From NCBI RefSeq assembly GCF_000223215.1, contig NC_017243.1, positions 2,790,001 through 2,854,000 on the forward strand: a stretch of DNA of 64,000 bases, read 5' to 3'. The notes beneath the pieces are model-generated. The model saw nothing but the letters and a program-made list of their open reading frames with translations. It was not told where the DNA came from and made no database searches. Below, piece by piece: positions 28,634-39,342 of this stretch (position 1 is the first letter of the stretch; each line of letters starts with the position of its first letter). This DNA is from Brachyspira intermedia PWS/A. Lineage in GTDB: Bacteria; Spirochaetota; Brachyspiria; Brachyspirales; Brachyspiraceae. The position numbers and the translations under genes are program-made.

Positions 28634-29607
28634 ATGAATAAAATAATGAATATATCTTTAATTTCAGATGATAAATTTGTAACATATATTGCAACGCTAA
28701 TAGTTTCAATATTAAAAAATTCTTCTGAAAATGATAAATTTTGTTTTCATCTTATTGAAGATGGTATCAAAGACGAAAATAAAAATAAATTATTAATGCT
28801 TAAAGAAATTAAAGATTTTGAAATAAAATTTTATAAACCTAATTATAAAAACGTAGAAAAATATAAAAAATGGCAGGAAACATTTAAAAAAAATGGATAT
28901 CCAATATGGCATTATAGTGTTTTTATTAAATTAGATATCCCATTTATATTAAAAGATTTAGATAATGTATTATTTATAGATGCTGATTCTATAGTTTTAA
29001 ATAAACTTAATTATGTATTTAATATGGATATATCTAATCATTTTCTTATTTGTGAATCATGGTATTGCAAAGGTCTTAAAAATTTAGATCCTAAATTATA
29101 TAAATATATTTTAGATATAGGTTATAAAAATCCAGAATACAATTGTGTTCATGGTGCTGTATTATTATTCAATATAAAAAAATAAAAGAAATATTTACAG
29201 AAGAATCTTATAAAATAAAAATAGATGAATGTATAAATAAATATATCAATTCAATATTTACTGAAGAACATATATTCCTATATTTATTTAAAGACTGCAT
29301 TGCTTTTTCAGATTTAAAAACAGATTATGGTGAAAATACAGAAAAAATCATCATTTCAGGGTATTTTATCAGTACTGGTAAGCCATTAAAATATGGTTTT
29401 GATAAAGAAATAAATGATTATTATTATAAATTTTGGGAATATTTCTCTTTGACTCCATTTTTTAAAGAGAATTATTTTAAATATATGGATATATTTTCTA
29501 TTAATAGAAATAGAATCGCTTTATATAAAATAATAGATAAAATAGTATGGTTTATTCCTTTCAGAAAAACTAGAGATAAAATAAAAAAAATATTATTAAA
29601 GATATAG
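28634..29607 (+). pseudogene. GT8-family glycosyltransferase, interrupted by a -1 frameshift
   Basis: The first frame (183 residues) begins MNISLISDDKF after a short lead and holds the metal-binding DxD motif as FIDADSIVL; it stops after HGAVLLFNIKK. The -1 frame continues KIKEIFTEESYK and runs to 29607, restoring the family FN-x-KK-x-x-E pattern and giving about 324 residues. The junction is ATA AAA AAA TAA, with seven A (29176-29182), an in-frame A AAA AAA slippery heptamer. Such enzymes add sugars to surface glycans. GGAG site upstream. Single gene. Confidence 0.82.
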
Positions 29608-30050
29608 ATAATATTATGAAATATGAATAGTATATAAAAATTATTACCATTATTAAATAAAATTTTAAACATAATAAAAGCTTGGGCGGGGGCTTAAATT
29701 TCTAAGCAGGCTATAAATATAATTAAAGTTAAATTTTTTAATGAAGTGATAAAGAATAAAGGGCGGGGTATGTAATTAAGTTTTAAAACCTATTTTTACT
29801 CCCCACCCTCTAGAATTATAACTTTAATCTGCAATTTTTATATTATTTTTATTTTTGGCTCTACACTGTTATTTCTAATTCCCACCCTAGAGTTATTTAA
29901 ATTTATTGCTTACACAACGCACGAAAAATTTTATTTATAAAATATACAAAATAAAAAATATAATGAATTTATAAATAAAAGCCTATTCACCGTGCGTTAT
30001 TTATGATTTTTTATTAACAATTAAGATAAAAAATATTATATAAAAATAAT
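29608..30050. repeat. Intergenic region with dispersed element copy 3
   Basis: No gene seen. GGGCGGGGG (29684-29692), GGGCGGGG (29761-29768), CCCCACCCT (29801-29809) and CCCACCCT (29881-29888) are followed by the core pair AACGCACG (29916-29923) and CGTGCGTT (29991-29998), an 8-bp perfect inverted repeat with arms 73-75 bp apart. The box order differs from copies 1 and 2, but the core geometry is the same. Confidence 0.6.
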
Positions 30051-30761
30051 CTAATTCAGAAGTTCTCTTAATTTTTTTATATGCTCAGTATTTTCGTATG
30101 GATCTTCTTCATCAACATGATCCAAAATATCAGTAGTTAAACCTAATGTATTAACTAAATATTCAAATACTTCTATATTTCCATACAAATAAGCAATATC
30201 AAGTCCATTCTCATCACGGCTAGATACAGAATCAACTAAATCAGAGTCAAAATCTACAATCATTTTTATTACATCAACATTTCCAAAACCACAAGCAAGT
30301 AAAAATACATTTCGTCCATATTCATCTTGAATAATATTAGGATCGGCACCATTATCAAGCAAATATTTCATTATTCCTAAATCTCTATAAAACACAGCAA
30401 ACATTAAAGGAGAAGCTCCATCAAGATAATAATCATTATTAAGAAGCTCACTATATTTTTTTCCGCCACCGTAAGTTTGATTAATATCTTCACCTTCTTC
30501 TATTAATTCAATCACTCTTTTTAAACTATGATTTTCTATAGCTTCAAATATATCATAATCTTTGCTGTATTCTCCTTCCTCTCTGTTGCCGTAAGAAAAA
30601 TCAGCGTTCATATTAACATATTTACCCTGAACCTTTACAACATTAGTATCAATCTTATTATCTATATTATTAGCATTACTTATAATATTCTCTTCTTTTT
30701 TACCGCAAGAAATTAGTAAAGTAATCATTAAAACAAAAGAAATCAATAACAATTTTTTCAT
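30051..30761 (-). CDS. Ankyrin-repeat lipoprotein (paralogue A)
   Basis: 236 residues. Lipoprotein signal peptide with lipobox LLISC, giving a lipidated Cys19, then a Lys/Glu-rich linker and three or four ankyrin repeats (for example GASPLMFAVFYRDLGIMKYLLDNGADP in abridged form). It is the most diverged member of a four-gene tandem family at 30.0-33.6 kb: its C-terminus ends NTEHIKKLRELLN and lacks the DGDGVLYYA stretch. Ankyrin domains bind proteins; the partner is unknown. Probably anchored in a membrane facing the periplasm. Confidence 0.85.
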   Translation of the reverse strand: MKKLLLISFVLMITLLISCGKKEENIISNANNIDNKIDTNVVKVQGKYVNMNADFSYGNREEGEYSKDYDIFEAIENHSLKRVIELIEEGEDINQTYGGGKKYSELLNNDYYLDGASPLMFAVFYRDLGIMKYLLDNGADPNIIQDEYGRNVFLLACGFGNVDVIKMIVDFDSDLVDSVSSRDENGLDIAYLYGNIEVFEYLVNTLGLTTDILDHVDEEDPYENTEHIKKLRELLN

Positions 30762-30994
30762 ATATACCCAATCATAATAATTTAAAATTATACTATAAAA
30801 ACAAATATTTTCTATTGTTGCTAATAAAGCTATAACAATTCAGTTCGTACATTGATATACGCTATATTATTTTATAATTTATTTTGACTATACTTAATAT
30901 AATGCTCACAATTTTTTATATTATTACTGATAAAAATTGTAGCTAATTGAGTCTAGCAAATTTCATTTACTAGACACCCACTATTTTTATAAAA

Positions 30995-31759
30995 TTACTC
31001 TTCAGCTCCTAGCTCTCTTAACTTCTCTAATGCTGCATCTTCATTGGCATAATATAAAACTCCGTCTCCGTCCTCATCTGTACTGTTTATATCAATACCC
31101 AAATCCTTAACCAAATAATCAAACACCTCTACATTATCATTCAAAGCCGCCATATGAAGTCCGTTTGCATCATACATATTTTTAGAATTAACTAAATCAG
31201 AATCAAAGTTTACAAGCATTTTTATTACATCAACATTGCCTGTGCCGCAAGCCCATAAAAATGCATTCCAACTGTCATCATCTTTAATATAAGGATCAGC
31301 ACCTTTATCAAGCAAATATTTCATTATACCCAAATCTCTATAAAATACAGCAAATATTAAAGGAGTGCCGCCGTCTATTGCATAACTATCATCCATAAAT
31401 TCACTATATAAACTATCTCCGAAATAAGTTTGATCTATATCTTCGCCTTCTTCTTCTATTAATTCCTGTACTCTCTTTAAGCTATGATTTTGTATAGCCT
31501 CAAATATATCATACTCCTCGCTGTATTCTCCTTCTTTTCTATTGCCGTAAGAAAAAGCAGCGTTCATACTAACATATTTACCCTGAACCTTTACAACATT
31601 AGTATAAGTTTTATGATATATATTATTTGGATCACTTACATACACAGAATTATTACTTATACTTACACTAGTCTCTTCTTTTTTACCGCATGATATAATT
31701 AAAATAATTGATAATAAAGAAACCAATAATACACTTTTTGAGAATTTTATACTTTTCAT
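30995..31759 (-). CDS. Ankyrin-repeat lipoprotein (paralogue B)
   Basis: I start it at the Met of MKSIKFSKSVLL (31759), which opens a proper lipoprotein signal ending LIISC; the longer open frame upstream would put 31 non-signal residues in front. This gives about 254 residues with three or four ankyrin repeats and the ending DINSTDEDGDGVLYYANEDA, shared with paralogue C. The signal peptide differs from those of the neighbours while the mature part is very similar, suggesting recombination between copies. Confidence 0.85.
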   Translation of the reverse strand: MKSIKFSKSVLLVSLLSIILIISCGKKEETSVSISNNSVYVSDPNNIYHKTYTNVVKVQGKYVSMNAAFSYGNRKEGEYSEEYDIFEAIQNHSLKRVQELIEEEGEDIDQTYFGDSLYSEFMDDSYAIDGGTPLIFAVFYRDLGIMKYLLDKGADPYIKDDDSWNAFLWACGTGNVDVIKMLVNFDSDLVNSKNMYDANGLHMAALNDNVEVFDYLVKDLGIDINSTDEDGDGVLYYANEDAALEKLRELGAEE

Positions 31760-31879
31760 AAACACCACCGTATAGTAATTAATAATTTCTGAAGTATTAT
31801 ACAATAAAAACGAATTATTTTCTATTGTTGCTAATAAAAATTGTTTTATCAAATAATTAAAAAATCTAGCTTTAAGGCT

Positions 31880-31930
31880 CTAGCAAGGACTCTGTCCGCC
31901 TTCGGCGAATTTGCTAGACGCTCGATTTTT
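31880..31930. terminator. Nested GC hairpin between ankyrin paralogues B and C
   Basis: Outer arms CTAGCAA (31880-31886) and TTGCTAG (31911-31917) enclose a tight inner stem, CGCC-TTC-GGCG (31897-31907). The left flank AAAAATC and right flank GATTTTTT also pair, and T or A runs follow on both strands. Probably terminates paralogue C transcripts. A diverged relative of its left part recurs near 32797. Confidence 0.6.
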
Positions 31931-31961
31931 TAATACATTCATCTTGAAACTATCGCAATTT

Positions 31962-32702
31962 TTATTCTTCGGCACCAAGTTCTTTTAGCTTTTCTATTGC
32001 CTCATCTTTTTCAGCATAATACAAAACTCCATCACCGTCCTCATCTGTACTATTTATATCTATACCTAAATCATTTACTAAATATTCAAACACTTCTACA
32101 TTCTCATTCAAAACTGCAACATAAAGTCCATTGTCACCATACATATTTTGAGAATTAACTAAATCAGGATCTGCCTGTACAAGCATTTTTATTACATCAA
32201 CATTTCCAACACCGCAAGCCCATAAAAAAGAATTCAACCCATTATTATCTTTAATATGAGGATCAGCACCATTATCAAGTAAATATTTCATTATACCCAA
32301 ATCTCTATAAAATATTGCAAATATCAAAGGAGTACCGCTACCTATTACATAATTATCATCCATAAATTCACTATATTTGATTCTGCCGCTATAAGTTTGA
32401 TCAATATCTTCACCTTCTCCTATTAATTCCATGACTCTTTTTAAACTATGATTTTTTATAGCCTCAAATATATCATAGTCTTCGCTGTATTCTCCTTCTT
32501 CTCTGTCATCATAAGAGAAAGCAGAGTTCATATTAACAAATTTACCTTGAATCTTTACAACATTAGTATAGGTTTTATGATATATATTATTTGGATCACT
32601 TACATACACAGAATTATTACTTATACTAGCCTCTTCTTTTTTACCGCAAGAAACAATAAAAGTAATCATTAAAACAAAAGAAATCAATAACAATTTTTTC
32701 AT
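31962..32702 (-). CDS. Ankyrin-repeat lipoprotein (paralogue C)
   Basis: Started at MKKLLLISFVLMITFIVSC (32702), a good lipobox; the upstream MRRY codons are not needed. About 246 residues. After the Cys comes GKKEEASISNNSVYVSDPNN, shared almost exactly with paralogue D, then ankyrin repeats with the recurring phrase IFAIFYRDLGIMKYLLDNGA. Ends DEDGDGVLYYAEKDEAIEKL as in B. Function unknown. Confidence 0.85.
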   Translation of the reverse strand: MKKLLLISFVLMITFIVSCGKKEEASISNNSVYVSDPNNIYHKTYTNVVKIQGKFVNMNSAFSYDDREEGEYSEDYDIFEAIKNHSLKRVMELIGEGEDIDQTYSGRIKYSEFMDDNYVIGSGTPLIFAIFYRDLGIMKYLLDNGADPHIKDNNGLNSFLWACGVGNVDVIKMLVQADPDLVNSQNMYGDNGLYVAVLNENVEVFEYLVNDLGIDINSTDEDGDGVLYYAEKDEAIEKLKELGAEE

Positions 32703-32876
32703 ATACCGCCTCATAGTAATTAATCATTTTGAGTATTATACAATAAAAACAAATAATTTTATAGTATTCTTAATAAAGATTGCTTTATTAAATAATTAAA
32801 AAATCTTGCTTTAAGGCTATAGCTATTTTATAGTTTATTCATCTTTAAAATATATTAATGTATTACACAATTTATA

Positions 32877-33614
32877 TTATTTGGCACCAAGCTCTTTTAA
32901 CTTTTCTATTGTCTCATCTTTTTCAGCATAATATAAAACTCTGTTGCCGTACTCATTAGTACTATTTACATCAATACCTAAATCATTTACTAAATATTCA
33001 AATACTTCTACATTATTACTTCCAGCAGCAATATGAAGTCCATTTGAACCATAAACATTTAAAGAATTAACTAAATCAGGATAAAACTCTACAAGCATTT
33101 TTATTACCTCAACATTTCCAACACCGCAAGCCCATAAAAAAGAATTCTTACCGTTATCATCTTTAATATAAGGATCAGCACCATTATCGAGTAAATATTT
33201 CATTATACCCAAATCCCTATAAAATATTGCAAATATCAAAGGAGTAGCACCTTCTATAATATAATGAGAGTCCATAAACTCACTATACATAATGAAGTCT
33301 CTATCATTTTGATCAATATCTTCACCTTCTCCTATTAATTCCATGACTCTTTTTAAGCTATGATTTTTTATAGCTTCAAATATATCATATTCCTCACTGT
33401 ATTCTCCTTCTTCTCTATCAGCATAAGAAAAAGAAGAGTTCATATTAACAAATTTACCTTGAATCTTTACAACATTAGTACAGGTTTTATGATATATATT
33501 ATTTGGATCACTTACATACACAGAATTATTACTTATACTAGCCTCTTCTTTTTTACCGCAAGAAACAATAAAAGTAATCATTAAAACAAAAGAAATCAAT
33601 AACAATTTTTTCAT
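32877..33614 (-). CDS. Ankyrin-repeat lipoprotein (paralogue D)
   Basis: Started at MKKLLLISFVLM (33614), identical in signal peptide to paralogue C. About 245 residues with the same lipobox, linker and ankyrin repeats. Differences cluster in the repeat surface positions (for example QNDRDFIMYSEFMDSHYIIE in place of QTYSGRIKYSEFMDDNYVIG), which fits duplication followed by divergence of the binding face. It is the first copied gene after the ATPase operon terminator. Confidence 0.85.
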   Translation of the reverse strand: MKKLLLISFVLMITFIVSCGKKEEASISNNSVYVSDPNNIYHKTCTNVVKIQGKFVNMNSSFSYADREEGEYSEEYDIFEAIKNHSLKRVMELIGEGEDIDQNDRDFIMYSEFMDSHYIIEGATPLIFAIFYRDLGIMKYLLDNGADPYIKDDNGKNSFLWACGVGNVEVIKMLVEFYPDLVNSLNVYGSNGLHIAAGSNNVEVFEYLVNDLGIDVNSTNEYGNRVLYYAEKDETIEKLKELGAK

Positions 33615-33701
33615 ATACCACCACATAGTAATTAATAATTTTGAGTATTATACTATAAAATAAATAATTTTATATAGTACCAAAATTAAAAAATTTAAAA
33701 T

Positions 33702-33742
33702 AAAAAAATACCATCCATAAAATAAATATATGAATGGTATTT
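33702..33742 (-). terminator. Terminator of the ATPase operon
   Basis: AAATACCAT (33706-33714) pairs with ATGGTATTT (33734-33742), with a T run on the minus strand. It lies directly after the gamma gene, so the operon ends without beta or epsilon. Confidence 0.75.
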
Positions 33743-33764
33743 AATTTTTTATATACAAAATAAA

Positions 33765-34643
33765 TTATATAGCTTCAGAACCGCCTATAATATCAAGAAG
33801 CTCATTAGTAATATGTTCCTGTCTGGCTCTGTTAGCTTTATTTTTAAGATCAGTTAATAATCTTTCAGCATTGTCAGTAGCATTTCTCATAGCAATAGCC
33901 CTTTCAGCATTTTCTGACAAAAAAGAACTTGTAAGCATAAAATAGAAATATGTTTTAATAGCCATAGGAACAACTTCCTTTAATACATCATCTACATTAG
34001 GCTCAATAACATATTCTAATTTTTTCTTTATTTTATGTCCCTCAATATCCTCTTCATCGGGAATCATAGGGATCAAACTTTTAATTTTAGGTATATGTAC
34101 CACCCTTGTATAATATCTTGTATATATAACCTCTACCCTAGAAGCATTATCAACTGCATATTCATGCATGAAACGCTGAACTACAGTAGCACAATCATCA
34201 AAAGTAGATTCCTCATCTATACGAGGATATTTACGTGCTATCGGTATGCCCTGCTTTTCAAAATAAACTTCACCTTTCTTTCCAAGTACATGAAGCTGAA
34301 CCTCTCTACCATGTCTATGATGGTGTCTGATTCTCTCCATAGCCTCATCAAAAATCTTTGTATTATAAGAACCGCATAATCCTCTTGAAGAAGTTACAAC
34401 AAAAAGTATTATGTTTTTTATTTTCTTTTTTGGAGCAAGCAAAGGATGCACATGATCCATATCAGAATGCGAAAGATCTTCAACTATTCTGTTTAATTTC
34501 TGAGTGAAAGGACGCATACCTTGTTCTACTGTTAGAATTTTAGCTGTTCTAGATCTTGCTATCATATCCATAGTTTTGGTTATTTTATGAGTACTTGATA
34601 CAGCTTTAATTCTCGCTTTTAATACATTAAGTTTCTCTGCCAT
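33765..34643 (-). CDS. atpG: F-type ATP synthase gamma subunit
   Basis: Central rotor stalk of F1. Started at MAEKLNVLKARIKAV (34643); the ten codons upstream are not typical of the family. The N-terminal helix (KARIKAVSSTHKITKTMDMIARSR) and the C-terminal helix (ENAERAIAMRNATDNAERLL) are both well conserved. About 292 residues. Last gene of the operon a-c-b-delta-delta-alpha-gamma, immediately followed by a terminator. Confidence 0.95.
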   Translation of the reverse strand: MAEKLNVLKARIKAVSSTHKITKTMDMIARSRTAKILTVEQGMRPFTQKLNRIVEDLSHSDMDHVHPLLAPKKKIKNIILFVVTSSRGLCGSYNTKIFDEAMERIRHHHRHGREVQLHVLGKKGEVYFEKQGIPIARKYPRIDEESTFDDCATVVQRFMHEYAVDNASRVEVIYTRYYTRVVHIPKIKSLIPMIPDEEDIEGHKIKKKLEYVIEPNVDDVLKEVVPMAIKTYFYFMLTSSFLSENAERAIAMRNATDNAERLLTDLKNKANRARQEHITNELLDIIGGSEAI

Positions 34644-34701
34644 AATAAAACCCCAAATCAATAGAATTGCCAAGTCTAATTTATATTATAATATATAAAA
34701 A

Positions 34702-36201
34702 TTAGAACTTAGATTTGAACTCTTCTATGATTTTATAAAGTCCGTCCATATCTTCTATATCTTTTTTCTCTCTAATATCATCAAGTATATTCTGCTTATC
34801 AGCTCTCATATACTGAAGTAATCTCCACTCAAATTCATGAACTCTGTCAACTTCAATATTATCCAAGAAACCTTTAGTAGCAGCAAATATAACAATAACC
34901 TGTTCTTCAAAAGGTATAGGACTGTATTGTTTTTGTTTTAATAATTCAACCATTTTAGCACCTCTGTCTAATTGTGCCAAAGTAGCTTTATCAAGTCCAA
35001 TACCAAGCTGAGAGAATGCCTCTAAAGATCTATAAGAAGCAAGGTCAAGTCTTAAAGTACCGGCAACCTTTTTCATAGCTTTAGTCTGAGCATTACCGCC
35101 TACACGGGAAACTGATATACCTACATCAATTGCAGGACGAACACCACTCATAAACAAACTAGTAAGCAAATATATCTGTCCGTCAGTAATAGAAATAACG
35201 TTAGTAGGAATATAAGCAGACACCTCATTATCCTGAGTTTCTATTATAGGAAGTGCTGTTAAAGAACCGCCTCCTAATTCATCACTAAGTTTTGCAGCTC
35301 TTTCAAGAAGTCTTGAATGCAAATAGAATACATCGCCCGGAAAAGCTTCCCTTCCAGGAGGTCTTCTTAAAAGTAATGATATCTGTCTGTAAGCATTAGC
35401 CTGCTTAGTTAAGTCATCATATATAATCAATGTATCTTTTTTCTGTTCATACATGAAATATTCTGCCATAGCACATCCAGCATAAGGAGCTATGTATTGA
35501 AGCGGAGCAGAATCAGCAGCAGTTGCAGCAACTACTATAGTATATTCTAATGCTCCATGCTGTCTTAATGTATCAACAACACCTGCAACTGTAGAAGCCT
35601 TCTGTCCTATTGCTACATAGATACATATAACACCTGTACCTTTTTGATTGATTATAGCATCAAGAGCAATTGAAGTTTTTCCTGTACCTCTGTCGCCTAT
35701 GATAAGCTGTCTTTGTCCTCTTCCTATAGGAGTCATAGAGTCAATAGCTTTAATACCAGTTTGAAGAGGCTGTTTTACTGCCTGTCTGTCAGCAATACCA
35801 GGAGCAGGGAATTCTATAACTCTCCTTTTATCAGTAGTTATTTCTCCATGTCCATCTATAGGCACACCCAAAGGATTAACAACTCTTCCAAGTAATACAT
35901 CCCCAACAGGTACTTCTAATATTCTTTTAAGCCTGCTTACTTTACTTCCTTCTTTAATTCCGTAATAATCACCTAAAACTATAGCACCTATAGTTTCTTC
36001 TTCCAAGTTAAAAGCAAGACCAACAGCACCGCTTTCAAAAAGTATCATCTCATTAGCCATAACATGCGGAAGTCCAATAATTCTGGCTATACCATCTCCA
36101 ACCTCTACAACAACTCCTACTTCATTCGGAGTAAAATCAGCTTTATAATTCTTAATCTCTTCTTTAAGAACTGCTGCAATTTCACTAGCTTTTATATTCA
36201 T
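34702..36201 (-). CDS. atpA: F-type ATP synthase alpha subunit
   Basis: Regulatory nucleotide-binding subunit of F1. Walker A reads GDRGTGKTS, with the family boxes [13 protein letters not shown] and SYRSLEAF. Started at [16 protein letters not shown] (36201), with GAGGA about 8 bp upstream; this leaves a 26-bp gap after the second delta gene. 499 residues, normal length. Confidence 0.97.
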   Translation of the reverse strand: MNIKASEIAAVLKEEIKNYKADFTPNEVGVVVEVGDGIARIIGLPHVMANEMILFESGAVGLAFNLEEETIGAIVLGDYYGIKEGSKVSRLKRILEVPVGDVLLGRVVNPLGVPIDGHGEITTDKRRVIEFPAPGIADRQAVKQPLQTGIKAIDSMTPIGRGQRQLIIGDRGTGKTSIALDAIINQKGTGVICIYVAIGQKASTVAGVVDTLRQHGALEYTIVVAATAADSAPLQYIAPYAGCAMAEYFMYEQKKDTLIIYDDLTKQANAYRQISLLLRRPPGREAFPGDVFYLHSRLLERAAKLSDELGGGSLTALPIIETQDNEVSAYIPTNVISITDGQIYLLTSLFMSGVRPAIDVGISVSRVGGNAQTKAMKKVAGTLRLDLASYRSLEAFSQLGIGLDKATLAQLDRGAKMVELLKQKQYSPIPFEEQVIVIFAATKGFLDNIEVDRVHEFEWRLLQYMRADKQNILDDIREKKDIEDMDGLYKIIEEFKSKF

Positions 36202-36227
36202 AAACAATTCCTCAAATATAAAATGTA

Positions 36228-36869
36228 TCAATTAATTTCAGAAATAGAAGACTTTAATTCTGTAAGCAGTCTTCTCACACTATAATCATATACAACATCT
36301 TCTATTTCTATTACAACACCGCCTATTATATTTTCATCTATATTAAATGTAAAATGTATGTCTTTATCTGATATCATATTTGTAATATGATCTTTAAGTT
36401 TATTCATATCCTCTGTATCTGTCATATTCGATGCAGTTGTAATTTTAACTACAATTATATTATAATATTCATTGCATAAGTTTTCATATTCCACTATTAT
36501 TGCAAATAAAATATTAATCATATCTCTCTCTATCAAGATAGCGATAAGATTAAATGTTTCTTCTAAAATCTTATCTGCATATATTTTTTTTAATATACGC
36601 ATTCTTAAATGTCCATCTATGAAACTAGATTTAAAAAAATCATATATATCACTATCAACAAGCAAAGATGAATATACAACATTCAAATCGCTTTTAATTG
36701 CTTCAATTTTACCCATATCTGAAGCAATATCAAACATAGCCTTAGCATAATTCTTGGCACTAGACTCATTTTTTACAATACGGCTAAATCTACTTGCCTT
36801 TTCTTTTGTAACCTCTTTAAGTACTTCCTTTTTGAGATCACTTAAAATATTTTCAGCAATAGAATCCAT
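36228..36869 (-). CDS. atpH: ATP synthase delta subunit, second copy
   Basis: 213 residues of the OSCP/delta family, which links F1 to the b stalk. The family start [20 protein letters not shown] is preceded by a charged extension of about 35 residues not present in the first copy. The C-terminal signature is [25 protein letters not shown]. It follows another delta gene directly, so the operon encodes two delta-type proteins. Whether they form a hetero-stalk or replace each other is unknown. Confidence 0.88.
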   Translation of the reverse strand: MDSIAENILSDLKKEVLKEVTKEKASRFSRIVKNESSAKNYAKAMFDIASDMGKIEAIKSDLNVVYSSLLVDSDIYDFFKSSFIDGHLRMRILKKIYADKILEETFNLIAILIERDMINILFAIIVEYENLCNEYYNIIVVKITTASNMTDTEDMNKLKDHITNMISDKDIHFTFNIDENIIGGVVIEIEDVVYDYSVRRLLTELKSSISEIN

Positions 36870-36895
36870 ATTATAACTCCTATAATGTTTATTAA

Positions 36896-37444
36896 TTAAT
36901 TACCATAAGTAAATTTACTTTGCAATAAATCTATTTGTTTTTTTATACTATAATCATAAACAACAGAGCCAATATATACTATTATCCCGCCTATAATATT
37001 TTCATCAACTACAGTTTCATAAGATATCTCATTATTAGAAAAACATTTAACTGTTTGAATGATATCTTCTACTGTCTTATCATCAATAGTGCTTGCTGTA
37101 ATAATACGGACTCTGACTATATTACTATAATCATCTGCTATCTCTTTATACAAAGAAGCAATATCAGGCAGTACATCTATACTGTCATGTTCTGTTAATA
37201 TAGATACAAAAGCATAAGTTTCTTTAGAAAGTATTGGTTTTAATCTCTTATCTATTAATTCTTTTTTATCTTTCTTTGAAATTGATTTATCAAAAAAATA
37301 TTTTTTAATATCAATATCTTGAAATAATTTTGAACATTCTGAAAGTTCATTATATATTTCTTTTATCATTCCAAGCTCTCTAGCTATATCAAATATAGCA
37401 TTGGCTGTAGGTTTCAATATTTGTAATTTATCACTTTCTTTCAT
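36896..37444 (-). CDS. atpH: ATP synthase delta subunit, first copy
   Basis: 182 residues, the normal delta length. Starts [20 protein letters not shown] and ends with the family signature [25 protein letters not shown]. Overall similarity to the second copy is visible in both the N-terminal helices and this end motif, yet the sequences have diverged strongly, so the duplication is old. It lies 26 bp upstream of the second copy and 32 bp downstream of atpF. Confidence 0.9.
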   Translation of the reverse strand: MKESDKLQILKPTANAIFDIARELGMIKEIYNELSECSKLFQDIDIKKYFFDKSISKKDKKELIDKRLKPILSKETYAFVSILTEHDSIDVLPDIASLYKEIADDYSNIVRVRIITASTIDDKTVEDIIQTVKCFSNNEISYETVVDENIIGGIIVYIGSVVYDYSIKKQIDLLQSKFTYGN

Positions 37445-37476
37445 AAGATTAATTTACTTCCTAAAAACTCTTAAAA

Positions 37477-37980
37477 TCATTTCTGATTATTTTCTTTGTT
37501 AGCATTATTAATAAATTCATTAATCAGAGCCTGATTATCTTCTTTATTAATATTTCTTTTAAGAATAGTTTCTGCCATAACAACAGCAATATCAAGTGCC
37601 TGTTTTTTTACACTATTCATAGCCTCTTCTTTAGATCTGTCTATTTCAGACATAATTTTGTTTTTATTAAGTTCTGCTTCCTCTCTAGCATTATTAATAA
37701 TTTTATCTCTAATCCTATTAGCCTCAACTCTAGCATTTTCTATGATAGCACTAGCTTCAGCTTTAGCATTATCAATTTGCTCTCTATATGCTGCCAAAGA
37801 TTTTTTAGCATTTTCTCTAGTTTTTTCAGCTTCTTCCAAATCTTCTTGTATCTTATCAGCACGAGCATTCAAACCCTTCAAAATTATTTTCCAAGTAGAA
37901 GCACCTAATATAGCAAGGACTAGTAAAAATGTGATCCAAGTCCAAATGATAATACCTGGGTCTATTTTTAAAAGTGCCAT
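37477..37980 (-). CDS. atpF: ATP synthase b subunit
   Basis: 167 residues: one N-terminal membrane helix (about 8-27, IIIWTWITFLLVLAILGAS) and a long charged, Ala-rich helix forming the peripheral stalk, with the usual ENARVEANRIRD pattern. Position between c and delta is standard. Only one b gene is present, so with two delta genes the stalk stoichiometry is open. Confidence 0.95.
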   Translation of the reverse strand: MALLKIDPGIIIWTWITFLLVLAILGASTWKIILKGLNARADKIQEDLEEAEKTRENAKKSLAAYREQIDNAKAEASAIIENARVEANRIRDKIINNAREEAELNKNKIMSEIDRSKEEAMNSVKKQALDIAVVMAETILKRNINKEDNQALINEFINNANKENNQK

Positions 37981-38015
37981 ACATATACCTCCAAATCAAT
38001 TATTTATTATCTGTA

Positions 38016-38240
<225 letters not shown>

Positions 38241-38273
38241 TTATTCTCCTTTTTATGATAATTTTATTTATAA

Positions 38274-39194
38274 TTAATGCTCATCACTAATAGCAATTCC
38301 AATATAAACTGCTGATAATAATGAGAATATATAAGCTTGTAAAACAGCTACAAACATTTCAAGAACATATATGAATCCTAAGAATAATACCGCAAACGGT
38401 GAAACTAATAATGTACCAGACATAACTATCAAATACGGTATAACTATCATCATTATATGCCCGCCTGTTATGTTTGCAAACAAACGAATCGCAAGAGCAA
38501 AAGCCCTATTGAATAATGTAATAAATTCCAATACCCATATTATAGGTATTAAAGGCAAAGGAAGTCCCTTAGGTACTAAACCAGTCCAATATTTTATTAT
38601 GCCCTTCTTTCTTATTCCAGCAAAAATATAAACTATAAATACGACTACAGCTATAGCAGCAGTAAACCCTATATTTGCACCAAGTCCTCCTGCTAGATAA
38701 GAATGATTTCCATCTTCTGTAGGAAATTTTATAGATGCCGGTATAAGTCCTAATATATTTGAAAATAATACGAATAAAAATACAGTAAGACAAAAAGGTA
38801 CATATTTCTTACCTTCTTCGCCTAAAGTGGCACCGATAACATCCTTATTCATATAGTCTATCAAACCTTCCAATATACTTTGTAAATATGTAGGTCTGTT
38901 TAAAGGACGTTTAAGTTTATGAGCTAAGTATTTCATACTGCAAACGGATAAAATACCTGCTAAAGTTACCAATATTATATGTTTTGTTATCTTAAAATCA
39001 AAATCAATGTATTTTCCAAATTTTATGGGAATTGTATAGAATGGATGGGCAGTATTATCAGTTATCTCTTCCATTATATAATCATTAATATTTTCAGCAC
39101 CGTAAAGAACATTAAAAGAAAATACACAGCTTAATATCAAAGTTAATATAACAACATTCCTAAGCAAAAATAATCCTCTAATCATAATAAACAA
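38274..39194 (-). CDS. atpB: ATP synthase a subunit
   Basis: 306 residues, multi-spanning proton channel subunit. The essential Arg is in FALAIRLFANITGGH and the family C-terminal helix LQAYIFSLLSAVYIGIA is intact. The first 30 residues look like a cleavable signal (FSFNVLYGA), which some a subunits have. First gene of the operon; no atpI precedes it. Confidence 0.95.
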   Translation of the reverse strand: MFIMIRGLFLLRNVVILTLILSCVFSFNVLYGAENINDYIMEEITDNTAHPFYTIPIKFGKYIDFDFKITKHIILVTLAGILSVCSMKYLAHKLKRPLNRPTYLQSILEGLIDYMNKDVIGATLGEEGKKYVPFCLTVFLFVLFSNILGLIPASIKFPTEDGNHSYLAGGLGANIGFTAAIAVVVFIVYIFAGIRKKGIIKYWTGLVPKGLPLPLIPIIWVLEFITLFNRAFALAIRLFANITGGHIMMIVIPYLIVMSGTLLVSPFAVLFLGFIYVLEMFVAVLQAYIFSLLSAVYIGIAISDEH

Positions 39195-39342
39195 TTACTA
39201 CCTTGTATAGAATTTCATTAAAATAATAAAAATATTTATTATAAATTGTAATAATTTTATAACTATTAAATAAAAAATCAACTACTATTATTTTTATTTT
39301 TTTATTTTAACTAAATTTAATTTATATCAACACTTAAGTAAA

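Noticed and set aside
34035..34379. Rightward 114-residue frame opposite atpG
   Set aside because: Antisense to conserved gamma-subunit codons, no ribosome site.
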